The notes below the pieces were generated by a model, which was not told the DNA's origin, did no database searches, and saw only the letters and a list, made by a program, of their open reading frames with translations. Below, in pieces: positions 12,481 through 25,800 of a stretch of DNA of 64,000 bases. This DNA is from Paracentrotus lividus (lineage: Eukaryota > Echinodermata > Echinoidea > Camarodonta > Echinidae). Numbering within the stretch: the stretch's first letter is position 1; each line of letters opens with the position of its first letter. The stretch is taken from the NCBI GenBank assembly GCA_940671915.1, contig CALNVZ010000641.1, positions 10,574,122 to 10,638,121 on the forward strand, in the 5' to 3' direction. The position numbers and the translations under genes are program-made.

Positions 12481-12730
12481 CATTTATTCATTGATGCCTC
12501 GGATTCAGGCTTGCCCGAATGTGTGCATATTCCCCACTCCCTGCAAGAGCATTCCAACTTGGCACCATTAATATTGGTGCGCACATTGTGCTGATCAAAC
12601 CACAATGACGTTCACATCAAACCGGATACCCATTTACACCTGGGTGGGGAGAAACATTTAGAAAAAAATGCTTTGGCTCAAGGACGTAAGTGCCACGTCG
12701 GTATTAATTTGATTTGATTTGATTTTTTCT
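12481..12730 (-). mobile_element. Possible SINE or LINE 3' end
   Basis: On the - strand, after a start tail of AAATCAAATCAAATC, a block reads CCACCCAGGTGTAAATGGG, a word I associate with invertebrate retroposons. No coding potential. Family uncertain. Confidence 0.35.
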
Positions 12731-13039
12731 TCTGCATTCATAGAGGTACAACATTTTTCTTCAAGGACAACGTTAAATGAGGTAAAATAATGATCTTTCT
12801 GACAATGAATCAAGACTACAATTCTATTACAAACAATTTTCTTTAAAAGATATTAAATGATAAATTGTCAAAATATTACTTCCCCATACTTCCCCAAAGC
12901 ATTACGGATCATTTGTAGAAGAAGAACAATCAAAGTAAGCAAAACGACAGTCCCTAATAAAACTCATGAAAAGATTACTACCATTATTAAGCAGAATGGA
13001 CTTATAATTATTGAAAACAAAGTCTAATAGGATGACAAT

Positions 13040-13106
13040 AATTGATACTAAATGCTGGTGACAGTGATGATGATGAGGATGATGATGAAGAATGACATTG
13101 TGACGG

Positions 13107-13137
<31 letters not shown>

Positions 13138-13140
13138 GTA
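13040..13140. repeat. GAT/ATG trinucleotide microsatellite
   Basis: Runs of GATGATGAT interrupted once or twice. A poly-His frame on the - strand comes from this repeat. Confidence 0.95.
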
Positions 13141-13494
13141 AAAGTATGGTGTTATGAAAATGATTGAAAAGTTGACACAGAAATTTTACCTTCAATATTC
13201 TGACATGTATATTCTTTTAACTTTCGCCTTAAATGAATAAAGGGTTAGACAGGATTTAATACATCCTGGGGGTGACTTCCATAAATCTGGACCACTGTTT
13301 CTTTTGGATCTATATATGGGCAATAAGAAATTTAGGGTTAACTATAAATGAAAATTTGAAGAATTACGAGTAGGGCATATAGGAGTGAAGAGTATCGTTT
13401 GTAATTCAAAAAAAAAGTTTTTAAATGAAAGAGGTAACATAATTGTTGACATATATCTGAACATGCATGAGCAGTAAACTTTGGAACGAATGTA

Positions 13495-14905
13495 CAGTGG
13501 TGGCCAAAATTATTAGAACACCTGAACCTACACAAAGTCTATGGGATTATCAACGTTCTAGTTCATTTGCTGAAATCAGATTAAAGATATATTTTGTATA
13601 CCATGAGCTTTCAAGGCTTTTTAGCATAGGGTCTTACGTATATGTAGACACCAAATTTATATAAATTTAGTTTCAACTATCTGGTAATGCGCAGCATTAA
13701 AAACAGTTGCGATATGCGCTTTCGGTTTCCCCATAGACTTGTGTATTAAACATGTAGATCCAAAGCCAAAAAGATAAAAATGCAATCACATATCAGACCC
13801 GTAAATAGGGGGGTTCGGGGGGTTCAAACCACCACCCCCCCCCGCTGGCGAGCAAGGGTCCGCTTGACCCCCCCCCAAAAAAAAAAAAAAAAAAAAAAAA
13901 AAAATGTATATTATATATTTTGTTGTTGCTATCAAGTTATTTGGGGCAATTGAAACGAATTTAGCCTACCCCTATAGCTAATATAGCTAATACATGGTAC
14001 TGTTCTTGACAGCCGAAGGCAGAAAATTTTGAACATCTACCCCCCCCCCCCACCCCCCCCCGCCTTTTCGACACGCCAGCGTTACGTGAAAATTTTTGAT
14101 GTACTTTTTTTTTGTCCTCGGCCCGGTGTGACGTGAAAAAATTTGATGTACTTTTGTCCAACTTTGCAGATTTCGAACCCTCCCGTAAAAACCTAGTTAC
14201 GGGCATGCATTTGCCCGATTGCTCAAAGGGTATTTGAGGTAGAAGTATCAAAATTAGCAGGCTTATTTATTCTAATATACCTCAAATACATGCTAAGTTT
14301 CAGAAAATTTGGTCAGATGGGGAGGGTGGATTCGCCCCCACCCTTGGTAAGATGACCAAAATAATCATGCCAATTTTTTTTTTCATTTAATGAAGACACT
14401 CCTTCTAAATGAATATATTTTTTAAAGGAAATTTCATGAGCAATTCAAATATGTTGAAATATTAAGGGTCATTGGAACGGGGGACTTAAATAGGGGCACT
14501 GAATTAAAAATTCGGGCCCCTTCAAAAAGAATTAAAAAATCCCCACATAAGATGTAACTACTTCACCCTGTGTTGTTATGAATGCCATTTTTGACATCCT
14601 CAGGAAATTTCCTTTTAGAATATATATACTTTTGTAGGTAGAGGCTTAAAATGTTTAACGTTATGACACTTTGATCCTGAAAGGGGCAAGATTTTTTAGA
14701 TTTTTCAATCGGTGGTGTAACATTAAAAAAAGGGCGACTTGGGGGCGAGTTCCCAACGCATGGCTTTTTTATGTAGTTTTTAAAGCATAATGATGATATT
14801 CAGAGACATTCCAACCATTTTATAGGTATTTAAATGGTCAACTGAATGAAAATTACTAAAATCATTTAAATATGCTTGGTGTTCTAATAATTTTGGCCAT
14901 CACTG
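13495..14905. mobile_element. Tc1/mariner-type non-autonomous element, TA target duplication
   Basis: 1411 bp, ends CAGTGGTGGCCAAAATTATT and its complement (…TTTTGGCCATCACTG), flanked by TA (13493-13494, 14906-14907). Removing it rejoins the LINE C-terminal frame. The length matches an autonomous Tc1 element, but I see no transposase frame. Confidence 0.88.
13795..14210. mobile_element. Possible nested insertion with C- and A-tracts
   Basis: Inside the Tc1-like element, CCCGTAAATAGG (13798) and CCTAGTTACGGG (near 14192) face each other around poly-C/poly-A tracts and two copies of a GACGTGAAAAAATTTGATGT-like word. Boundaries uncertain. Confidence 0.4.
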
Positions 14906-14936
14906 TATATCAAATACAGTTAGAGTTTTAAGTTTG

Positions 14937-15649
14937 TTAAATATTGGACCTATATGTGATAAAATATAATGATGAATCAGTACATATACGAAGGGCTTTC
15001 TTTTGTAATAAGTAAATGGGTTGGACATTGGTTTTTGCACTTGTGGCCCACAGGCCTACTAAATTGCAATAAGTGACATACGGCAATAACAATGAGTTAA
15101 AAAGCATAAAAAGTGTATTATTTGGGATAAATTTCTTCAGTTTATACAATATTCCAACATTTTCCTAGAGATACAAGTAGTGATGTGACGTATATGGTCA
15201 TTCCAATTTAAATTGTCGTCAATAATAACAACCCCGAATTTTTTTTCTTCCTTGTTTCTTTCTAGAGGTACATCATTTTTATAATTATATTGTAAGGAAC
15301 ATCATCGACATGAAAATTTCTATGCTTGAAATGTATGAAATTTGTTGTTTTTTTTTTGCTATATTTAAGGATAATTTATTGCACTGAAACCATAAAGATA
15401 ATTTAGGTAATGACTCATTATCAAGTGCATTTACTAAAGTGTCTAAACTATGATGTGAAGAGACGATATTCGAATCATCTGCAAATAAAACAAAGGATAA
15501 TAAAGGTGTTGTATTGATGAAATCATTAAGTAAAGTTTTTTTTAAATATAATATAGACCCTTGTGGAACTCCGCATTTGCTGTATAAGAAATACCATTAT
15601 TTTACAACATATTGTTTTCTGTTAGATAAGTAGCTTTCAAACCATGATA
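14937..15649 (-). pseudogene. LINE copy C reverse transcriptase remains
   Basis: Carries the RT signature blocks GVPQGSI and FADD (active-site aspartates present) and, downstream, a YVTY...LLQKKALRICT block. Frames shift between blocks, so inactive. Confidence 0.8.
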
Positions 15650-15654
15650 GTCCG

Positions 15655-16060
15655 CGGGTCCGTTAGTCCGGGGGGGGGGGGTGATGTTTGTTACTTTGAG
15701 GGTTCGTTATTCCGAAAAATAGAATGAGGTTAGTTATTCCGAAAATAGGAAAAGGTTCGTTAGTCAAAAAATAGAAAAGGTTCGTTGGTCCGAAAATAGA
15801 AAAAGGTTCATTATTCCGAAAAAAGATAAGGTTCGTTATTCCGAAATTTTGTTATAGGCCTATCCAAAAATAGAAAAGGTTCGTTTTTTCAAAAATAGAA
15901 AAAAGTTAGTTACTCCGAAAAATAGAAAAAGGTTCGTTACTCCGAATTTTTGTTATATCCAAAAATACAAAAAGGTTCATTATTCCTAAAATAGAAAAGG
16001 TTTGTTAATCCGAAGGTTCATTATTCCCAAAATACAATAAAGTTCGTTATTCATTAATGA
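15655..16060. repeat. Minisatellite of GGTTCGTTATTCCGAAAATAG units
   Basis: About 25-bp units, around fourteen degenerate copies, preceded by a poly-G run. Each has GTTCGTTA and TCCGAAAA(A)TAGAAAA. It interrupts LINE copy C. Confidence 0.88.
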
Positions 16061-16177
16061 TTTGAAAGCAAGGAAAGTTATGCACTCGGCCCCCCCCCCC
16101 AAAAAAAAGAGAAAATTGTTGACATTATATGATCACTTTGATATATTCTATATTTGCTTTTCAATTTTATAATAATC

Positions 16178-16617
16178 TCAATATACGTGTGAAAAAAAAA
16201 CATGCGAGAGCGAGAAAAGGAGGGCCATAAATTTTTTTGTCATAATGTACCTACAATTTCGTATGAAAATTACCGTAAGCATGTTTGCATTCGATTCATT
16301 AAATACATCAATCCACTCTTCAGCAGCGAGATCACTTTTGAATGATTCGATATTTTGGGATGTTTTTTTCATGTACATACATGATTTTAGTTGGCTTTTC
16401 CTTTGAAGTTTCATTATTACATATTACAAAAATGGGTAAATGATCGGATATGTCAGAATATATTAATCCACTGGTAACATATTTATCAAATATATTGGAA
16501 AATATATTGTCAATAAGGGTTGAAGATTGTCCGTCCATTCTGGTTGATTTATTAACATGTGGATAACAGCTATTCGAATAAATAAAATTAAAAAGTGTAT
16601 ATCATGCATGGTTGGTG

Positions 16618-16660
<43 letters not shown>

Positions 16661-17120
16661 TCAAGTCGCCCATTATATAAAGCTGTTTACCGCTCCCATA
16701 AGGGTATGAAGGCACTTATCAAGATATTCGCAAAATACATTTGTGAGACTATTTTGGGGTCTATATAGATTAATCCAATTTATATATATTTATTGTTAGG
16801 ATTGGTGATCTCTAAAAATAAAAAATAACTTTAGTGATATTCATTTTTCGAATTTCGAACTGCAGATTTCCATTGATATAAAATGCGATACCCCCATCTC
16901 TTTTTTCTTCACGATCTAGTCTTACCAAAGAATTTATTTATAATTTTGTAAGTTAAATAAATCTGGCGAGTTTTAATGAAGCCAAGTTTCTTTGACACCG
17001 CAACCATAGCGAAACTGATGAAAAATTATTCAGAGTATCACGAAGCAATGCTTCAAGAGACTCAAAATTTTTGCTCAGCCTTCTAGCATTTAAGTGGAGT
17101 AAACAGTTTTGACCCCCGTC
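16178..17120 (-). pseudogene. LINE copy C endonuclease domain remains
   Basis: APE-type EN start (LNARRLSKNFESLE) and the catalytic SDHLPI signature are visible in different frames. A 40-base T-run (16619-16658) and indels break it. The same domain in copy A lies at 450-2240. Confidence 0.78.
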
Positions 17121-17389
17121 AAAGTTCGTCTCTAGATCCTCCTTTTCCCCGGGCCTTTTTTTTTTTTTTTGCTGGCGGACTGGGCCCGCCCCCTGACCGC
17201 GCCTGATGAGAATAGGCCTACGCTTTTAACATCGTCCACATTGAACCTCCACCGGCCGCCCCACCCCCCCCCCCCCTCCCATCTCAGCTCGCTCAACTCA
17301 GCAGCTGCAGTTCGAGGTCGATCAAGGCGGCCGCCGTGAGGATCTAGCTCGAGCTAGCTCGAGCTCTCAGCTACAGCCCGCGTTTGTAT

Positions 17390-17468
17390 CACGTGACCAG
17401 GCAATACGCAAAACAAACGTAAAAACCTGAAACCTGAATGAAGATGGCTGTCTGATGCGAGACCGTGG
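17390..17468 (+). promoter_or_regulatory. Probable DBF4 promoter edge and noncoding first exon
   Basis: About 2.3 kb upstream of the DBF4 start, a CpG-richer stretch carries a CACGTG E-box (17390-17395) and an AAGATGGCTG word (17441-17450) resembling a YY1 initiator-type site. It ends in a plausible donor at 17469 (GTAAGC). The next acceptor, a pyrimidine run ending CAG at 19766, opens the exon holding the DBF4 start codon. The arrangement suggests a noncoding first exon and a 2.3-kb 5' intron. No transcript evidence is available, so start site and splice are inferred. Confidence 0.35.
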
Positions 17469-19766
17469 GTAAGCCATTGCTTTTGTGTGTAGGCTGATCG
17501 GTGAGATTTTCAATTGCCGTCACGTTTATTATAAATTGTAGAGCTTGCTAGTATAAGTGGTCGATTAATCTATCTATTTTAGCTCAATGTGAAATCGTTT
17601 GCACTATTATTTTTGGTTCACGTATTTTCTTTTTGCCGTGATAGCCTACTGATAATTTTTCTCGCAGTGACAATGCATGCATGACTGGGAGTGAATGAGT
17701 TAGACTTAAAAGAGCAGCCCTTTAAATTTTAAAGGGCGTGAGGAAACGAGTTCAGCTAGTGTTGATCAGTGCTTGTAAATGTAATGCCGTGGTCTGAGAA
17801 ATGCATAAAATGATGAGGTAGTTAATAATGATGGAAATGTGATTTTTGCAGACTTCACTTGAATTATTCATTGTTGTGTCAACTGTTGTTGAGACTTGAA
17901 ATAATTGCATTGGTGTGTGTGCGTGTGGTGACTAGATCTAGATTTTCTCTATAAACTATAGAGACTTGAAAAAATAACGGTAAGACTATCTGAATTAGTC
18001 TTAACCCCCGGCCAGCCCCGGGATGCTTAGTGAAACCCGATAAAATTTTGAGTGCTTGATTTTCAATGGCTGAATTACCACTGAGAATTGCTCAAATAAA
18101 GCAAAAATATAATTTAAATAATGCCACTAGAGCGCTAAATCATTAGTACTAGGCCTATTGGACACTGCACAAATCACGCAAGCAGCAAAGCTCTGTCGGC
18201 ACCGTGGCAAAAATTTTGTGTGGAGACTGAATGCATTCCGAACCAGTTTTGCCAGAGTCTGTGAAAAATCAGGAGTCTTTTTATATTTTATTTTCATGAT
18301 AGTGAAATCAAATTTATTGAAAACCTCTTCTATGATAAAAACAGAAATATAGGAAGGCTTCAATTTAGAGTCAATATCTTTTGCAAAATGAAGAAAATTC
18401 ATAGACATAGGGAAAAACCTAAGGACCAAGATGCAAAACCTGCCACCCTTAGTCCCACTTTCACTACTAGGTCAATACTTTGTATTGACTTAGTAAACCT
18501 GTGAGTGGCACAAATCAAATCTTCTTGAAAAAAAATGTGTGCACTTGGAGAAATTTTGTAATTTCCAGTTCATTTCCGAGTTTTGCTAGATCGCTGTCAA
18601 AACACTACCACTAGCATGTAGAGCATATAGCTGCTGCTGATGTCGCGCATGCGTGTTGGGAACCATACAACGGGAATACAACTCGTTGCACAGGGACAGC
18701 AACTAAGGCCATTGTTTTTGTTGCTTTATGGTCATCATAAAGGATAAGGATAGTCATAAATTAGCTGTGTCAATGTTTTATTCAATTAAATTGAAATTCT
18801 AGCCTGGAAAAGCAAAGGCACAACATGTTTTCATGCTAATCGATTCGCAGCCTGTACACTTAAGGCACAGGCTCCCTCAGTAACTCGAGTCTATGCCTTG
18901 GATTGTAAACAATTAACAACACAACAGCAATTTCAAATGGCCTGTCAAAGTTACAGAAAGAACAAAGATTTTTTTTAAATGAAATCATAGCCATGTCATG
19001 CCATGTCGTTTATCTTTTCCCTTACAAAATTAAGTAGATTTCTAGACTAAAGTAGATCTAAATCTAAAAATTAAGCAAGTGTCAGGTTAAACATACTCGA
19101 GTGAACTTAATGTTCCATTAGACTACTTAATTTTTTTTTACATGCCATTATTTAGTAACTTGGTTTTTGGATGTTCCTTTCAGTATTCTTGCCGTTTTAA
19201 GTTTTATTTCTCTCTTCTGGCCCTTGAGAAATATAGATCTAGTCCATAAGTTATATATTTTCAATTCATTTCATCAGTCATGACAAGTTCTCGATGATAG
19301 CTGCTTCAGTTCTTATTACACCTAAAGCGTGATCATGTTGATGTTGACTTTAAAAAAGTCAAACATAGAGTTTACTGTATGTCCATCTTGAATCTTGATG
19401 TGTTGTGCTATGCTGACAGCTGTCCAGGGTGGAGTACTAATGGCGTTGTGTGAGTGTGTGATGTCTGCAATTAAAATAAGCTAGACATTGTGCAGAAGAA
19501 AAAAACAAGTAGACTGGATAGCCTGGAGAGTACAAAGAAGTGGGGTGCATCTGGTGAAGAAACAGTAATTTTGGCTTCATGGCTTCTCTCCCTACAGGGT
19601 GCTGGTGGGCACGCCCAGATGATGGACGGGACTGCAGGCATTCCATGTACTAGGATAATAAAAACATAATCTACATAATATATGTATGAATCTTTCTATT
19701 TCCAATAGACTATGTCTATCATAAACTTATCCTTATCCATACTTTTTTATTATTTTTTTTTCTCAG
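17469..19766 (+). other. Putative first intron of DBF4
   Basis: Bounded by a GTAAGC donor and a pyrimidine-rich TCTCAG acceptor. I see no recognisable gene or transposon inside. Open frames on either strand near 18130-18430 show no family motif and are most likely chance. Confidence 0.35.
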
Positions 19767-19770
19767 AAGA

Positions 19771-19791
19771 ATGGCTGTAAAGAAAACGTGA
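19771..19791 (+). promoter_or_regulatory. Short upstream ORF in the DBF4 leader
   Basis: An ATG five bases into the start-codon exon opens a six-codon frame (MAVKKT, stop) that ends 61 bases before the DBF4 start at 19853. Such a uORF could lower translation of the main frame. The effect is inferred. Confidence 0.4.
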
Positions 19792-19852
19792 TCAGCCGCT
19801 CTGAGGCGCAAGAATAAATTCCTAACGTCTTGGCGGAAAGAGACGAGACAAG

Positions 19853-22800
19853 ATGTCAGCACCGAAAGTGAAGAAGTCGAAGAGCAAGACGCCTCCTGAC
19901 CAACTGGTTGCTGGGCCAAGCAATGATAGCAAAGGTTTGTTACTTTTTTTCTGCTTTCCCTATGAAGAAATTAAGACAGCAGAATCAAAAGAGAGATTAT
20001 CTTTTATCTTTGATAGATTATCAAATGCAATATTTTGATTCCATGACATTTGCTCCGGCGACAATAGCTCTGCTGTTAATTTAAAGTAATTATATGACTT
20101 ACTTTAACCCTGGATTTAACTCTACTATACCCCTACCCTAAACCCTGAACTGAACTAAAGTAAATGAAATAAATGAAATAAATGAAATAAATAAACTTAA
20201 CCTATCTTATGTAATTAAAATGACTAACTTCAACCCTGGATTTTAACACTAGACCCCTAACGTTTTAAACCTAAACTTAACTTGAATTAAAATTGCAACC
20301 CTAACAGTATATCTTGGAGAAAATAATGCCAAGTACCAATTTTCCCCCGTGTACGTCGAGTGGTGTACAACATACATGTAGCATACATTATACGCTTGTT
20401 AAAAAGTAGTGTTGAAGTGCCTTATACATTTTGTTTTTGAGTGACATATACCTTAGGGTCAACAACCCAACATCAATGATGACACAAAGTTATATTAATT
20501 ACTTATCAAGTAGTCTTTTGAATTCTGTTCCATATAATGACAATATTCTTGTGACACATTCGGGAGAATTACTTTGAATAGTAGCTGGATCTGCTACCAT
20601 CTACTAACCCTGCAATGACGAAGGAGTAGCTGTAACTTTTGTAGCAACTGGTTCTGTTACAATCGAGGTATCCAAGGTAATTGTCTTGATTGTTTCTGAA
20701 CAATGTTGTCGTAATCTTTTCTTCAAATCAGATGAAACTCTCAAGTAACTCTTTTCATGATATCTAATTCTTGTAGAACCTCCAAATCGCCGAGGTAGAA
20801 AGCTGGACTTCCCTGCAAAGAAACCTCTTGAAGGAAAGAAGTTCTACTTGGAGCTTACTGGACCAAGGCACAGACAACAGTTCTCCAAACTCAGGGCAGA
20901 AGTAGAGGAATTGGGAGGGGTGAGTAATAATGAAATAAAGATTGTGATTTTCAGGTGTTTTCTTGTATTTTAATCTTGTGTATCATCAGAAAGAGGTACA
21001 CAAATGCTTTGTAAATTGCGATTGGGAAAGTCCTAAAGTTGTTTTGGCTTTTGTTGCCTAAAAAATGACTGTCGATCCTTTATCGGAATTCAAAAAATGA
21101 TTGCTTGCCCTATTATGAGCGAGCATTACTCATGAGACCCACATGTAACCTCATCTGTAGTGGCTGTTGTGGGGCTCTTGTCATGAAGTTTCAGGCAGTA
21201 GTTCCATCTTGGCACCAATCTACAATGTACTTTGTGCCTCATCTCAATTAAGTGTGGCACAAAGTCTTGCCAAAGGTTATATATGTGTTATGGCAGGGAT
21301 TTCTACCTTCTTACAGAAGTACTGCTTCCATACCAACCTTCAAACTTATTTTACAATCAAGTCATTAGGTTGTTTGTCATAATATAATGAGAAATGAAGG
21401 CACTAAGAAATAGGATTCAGTCACAGCGCTGTATTGGAAAAAGAAATATGAACACAATTCAGGAGGATGTTTCACACAGAGTTAAGTAGACTTAAAGTCA
21501 CACTTAAATTCCTAGTTGCGTGAGATATATTATGCATCGCCTCATTGGTGAGATCATGCTCTGAAAATGTGCGCTATTGAAAAGTCCATCATTAGATTGC
21601 ATGTTAAATACAGGATGCACTTAGAGTGCAAGTGCGACTTTAAGTCTACTTAACTCTTTGTGATATGTTTTAGCTTTGAATGCCGATGTCTCGAACAGAT
21701 AAGTCACCTCAGAAATAAAGAATGAATTTTTGTTTCAATGAAACTTCAATTTTCTAAGTGCAGCAAAATTTATCCTTGCTTCTACTTTTAATGCAATATA
21801 TTTCTTTTCACTTTCTTTCAACACATAGATCGTAGAGCAGTTCCTATCTAAGGATTTAGCGTGTGTGATATCAGACAGGTTAGAAGCCAAAGATTCTGAG
21901 AAGATATCAAAAGGCGTACCATCAGGAACCAGTCCTGCTGTCTCAACCCCTAGCCCTTTTCATCAAGGCAGAGAGTGAGTGTTTACCTCTGATCTGTGCC
22001 CTGTATGGAATCGGAAAGCTCTATGGAGACAAAAGATTGGAATGGCAAGCGATTGTGTGTTAACAATGGCTTGCCCCTCTAATCTTTTGTCTCCTCAGAG
22101 CCTTCCTATGCCTCTGGCCGTGTAACATAGAGAGAAATGTACAATCAATTGCAGTTCGATAGCAACCAATCGGGATCCTTGTTACATAGACTTTTGAATA
22201 AAAGCCTCACTGTAAACCAATCAGGAAGGGGGGGGGGGTTCATGAAATGACCTTTCAGATGTTTATCTGACAAGTCATGTTTTATGTGACAGTTACCGCA
22301 GTAACAATGCTTCTCAGCCAATCAAAATCAAGCAAAGATGTCAGATCTGACAACTTGTCAAGAAATGTTGATGAATGTTGTCTTATTTTGAAGTAAGTCA
22401 TAATTTTGATACAGTATCGTACACGTTTACTCAGGGGAAAGTGTGGGTGGGTGGGGGGTGTTTCAAATTTGCTATTGATAGTAACTCTTTCTGTTACAGG
22501 GCAGAGTAAAGAGATTTCAATAACTCATTGTCCAATAATTATATGATGTTGCAAGTCTCACATGTAAACATCTACACAACGATCTTTTCCATTGATTCAC
22601 ACGCAGTTTATTGCTCGTTGTCATTTTCCTGTAAAAGGCCTACAAGTCGGTAGGAGCAGCTGAAAACTGCAGAAAAAAGCTGTGGGTGATCATTTAACAA
22701 GTTATTATTGAATGGAAACGATAATTTCAAGAGATATGCTATATTCTGGTACGTATGTGCATTTAGTCTAGTGATGTTGTGTGTGCTGTTTATTTCATGA

Positions 22801-25800
22801 AACAATCATTTTTAAGACATAATCATGAATTATGTATTGTAATCCAGACCTGTACTGTGTCTCCTTTTCTTTTTCTGTACAAAGTACGACACCTGGAGCT
22901 GCAGATTCACCAAGTAATGCACCTAAGGATTCAAGAATAGTAAGTGCACAAATTATGTGTCCTTGTCCTTCTTTTCTGAATCATATTTATTTCTGGTTAT
23001 TTTAGATGTTGCTTTTGTTGTTGTTTATGTGTCTCTATTTTTCTGTTTGGGTTCCTATAGTATTGCCTTATAATGGAAAGTTGTGAAATGGGAAAGATGA
23101 AAAGATCTACTTTGAACTTTTACATTATTTTTGTGTGAGAAAGATTCAGGGTCTTTGATTATTATCCCTAATCATTAACAAATTTTTTTTCATTCCTCAA
23201 CAGGGTACCCGTGGGAAAGCCATTGTTCAGAAGGCAACAAAATCACAGGTGAGAATTGTGTGATTTTGTATTAATTTGCTTATTTGTCAAAGAAAGATTA
23301 TTTAACATACATGACACTGTACCTAATCATGAATTGTGAGATGCTTTTACAATTGGTTTCATTTCTTCAATATTGAAGCTTAAAATGACCTTAGATCCAA
23401 GAAAATCCTTTGTTGATCAATCTATTGGATAAAAGAAGAATTTCACTGTAAATGCTTAAAGCTGGTGTATAGTTTCGGGAGAAAGAAAAATTATTTTGAT
23501 TCACATTAAGGTAAATTATGATAGATTGAATCCAATAACTATAATAAAGCAAATTATAGTACTTGAAATCTCGTTTTAGTGTCTTTATTTCATAATATAA
23601 AGATAAAAAAAGATAAGTCGGGGACCCGTCACAGGTTAGCGCTCACGTGGAAAACCAATGGGGATTCTCTTGTGTGGGTGTTACACACAGATCGTTCGCA
23701 CTAATTCACGCCGTAACCTCGGGCGTGCGAATTTGTCAGCAGAGGTCTAAACGGCAGTTGGATTGCGCTATATTCGAACTTTATAAATGAAATTCATCGG
23801 ACATATTGAAAGGAATGTCACAAGATCTCTCACACATATCTTTTAGTGCAATGTGGACAACATGTAACTACATTTGATCGGTTTTGTGCCAATTCCTTTT
23901 TTGCTACCAAAACTATACACCAGGTTTAATATTGCTCCATGTACATGTAATTCTAAAAGGAATCTTTGAATTTTTGAACTTTTAAAAATTTTATGATTTA
24001 ATATTAAATTGAAATTATCCTTGTTGTTTGGAAGCACATATGTTATTTTGATGTAACTAAAAAGAACTGAATATTGGATTTACAGGACACATGCTTTTGC
24101 AACAATTGCTCTGGTGTTTATTTTGTCTAAGATATAGGGTTAGAGTTAGGGTTGCAATTGGGTTTCATGTTAGGTTTAGGGTTAGGTCTAGCGTAAGTGA
24201 ATGCTGTGTGTATGAATCTGTGTATATAAATGGCATATTCTTTGTGCACAAAATTGAGGCATCATTTATATTCTGCTATGGGAGTAAAACAAAAAATCTG
24301 TTCTCCTAAAACTTTACTTCAGCTTTAAACTTTAGGATAAGGTTTAAGGTTTGGCTTACGATAAGAATTAGGTGTAGGGTTCAGGGGTGTCATATGGAAA
24401 CACACTCTGATACACCTGACTAGTGCAAAAAAAAAAAAAATATGTGTATATATTTATATCTGCCCTGTAACACAAAATTGATATTCTTAACTTTTAGTAA
24501 ACACAGTGTACTATAGACTTTCGATTGAAATCATTGTAAGGTCGATGGTATCTTGTACATGTATGTTACAAGCCAATAATGTTGCAATTGTTTATTATTT
24601 GTTATGATGCCTATTTCCTTTCTATCTTTCTATTCTTAGATGTATGGGACAACCGATGTGCTGACCAATGCTAGGAATTGGAATATTCCCGTCAAGCATT
24701 TGGATGGTATCCTTTACGATACAAATAGATATTTTAAAGAAAAAATTGTTATCACTTTTTAAGACATTTTAATAAATCATGATCACTGTGAGGGTTGCTC
24801 AAATTAGTTTTGAAAAGCAAAAGTCAATTTGATGGAATTGTTAGCACAGGGATGCCGTTGTTTCTGGATATACCAAGGCACAAGCACTTCAGTGATACAG
24901 TAACGCCTGAGATCAACATCACAGCTGATTGCAATGGATTGAGTGCAGTTGTACACAAAGTGAATGGTGACGATGTAATTTGATTACAATCAACTGTGAC
25001 GTTGATCTCAGGCAGTACTGTCTAACATGCAAAGATGTTCCAAAAGATGGGAAATTAGACTTGCTTTATAATATTAAATGTTTTCATATATCCAATAATT
25101 TACAACGTAAGAATATAAACTTGGAGGCAAATATACTGTAGGCTACACCAAATATAGAAAGAAGTCAGTGAGAGCTTTAAATTATGTTAAATATTTAAAA
25201 AGGCAAGCTCCCTTGCAGGGTTAGCTTAGTATCATTATCAGCTTCCTAGTCTCCTTAACTCTATATATCATCAGTGCTCATGAAGTACCTTTGTCGAGAG
25301 AAAGAGAAACTCAAACTAAGTGGCAAGGACAAGGTTAGTAGATAACCATTGACAACTAAATTTGTTCTTTTCCCAAAAATTTTAACACAGGGAGCACCCA
25401 GTTCCTGTAGTCTAAAGTTAAATAATATACTTATGCAAAACTATGTCCTCAAGATTTTTTGCATGTTAATGAGGGCGGGAAAATGAGACAAGAAACCTAA
25501 AAAACTGAATTTGGCAGCTAATTATACAGTTTTAACCCTAATCAGACTGGGGGGGGGGCCATCATGGCCCCCCCCTCGACTTTTTCGGCGACCACTCCGC
25601 CGCACGAAATTTTCTGATCGCGCCGCTTGCTGACTTTTTACTTTCAAGTCTCGCGCATCTTTTGAAACCATTTTCGCAAAAATCGGTCGTACCGTTACGA
25701 CGCTGCACGATTTTCAAAAATATCCGTCAGACCGAAAATGGCTCAAAAACGTGATTTTGTGTACAAAGTCAATGCAAATTGAGTTTTCTCGCCTAATTCA

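Larger units (their letters stand above)
13180..17290 (-). mobile_element. LINE copy C (CR1/L2-like), nearly full-length layout, heavily disrupted
   Basis: In order on the - strand: GC-rich 5' end with a T-run, EN start (HLNARRLSKNFESLEALL near 17090), EN end (ISDHLPIF near 16440), RT core (GVPQGSI and FADDSN near 15480-15580), RT end (LLQKKALRICT near 15010), then a C-terminal block (LYSFKAKVKRIYMSEY near 13220). It is broken by a Tc1-like insertion (13495-14905) and a minisatellite (15655-16060). Confidence 0.82.
20777..25333 (+). other. DBF4: DBF4 motif N / BRCT-like region (six exons)
   Basis: Exons 20777-20919, 21829-21974, 22885-22939, 23204-23248, 24640-24706 and 25275-25333 encode about residues 28-199. 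The leading KKFYLELTG strand, the LGG turn and the following EQFLSKDLACVISD block match the start of the DBF4 BRCT fold. The WNIPVKHLD and MKYLCREKEKL blocks match its last helix. In known DBF4 proteins this region helps place the kinase at origins and checkpoint factors. All borders are GT-AG. Confidence 0.88.

Noticed and set aside
13070-13195. Poly-histidine protein on the - strand
   Set aside because: Product of a GAT trinucleotide microsatellite; flanks have no coding features.
18127-18429. 100-residue - strand frame in the presumed DBF4 5' intron
   Set aside because: No recognised motif, no splice-compatible partner; probably chance.
23600-23780. tRNA-derived SINE or tRNA in a DBF4 intron
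   Set aside because: GC-richer block, but no clear A and B boxes or cloverleaf could be drawn.
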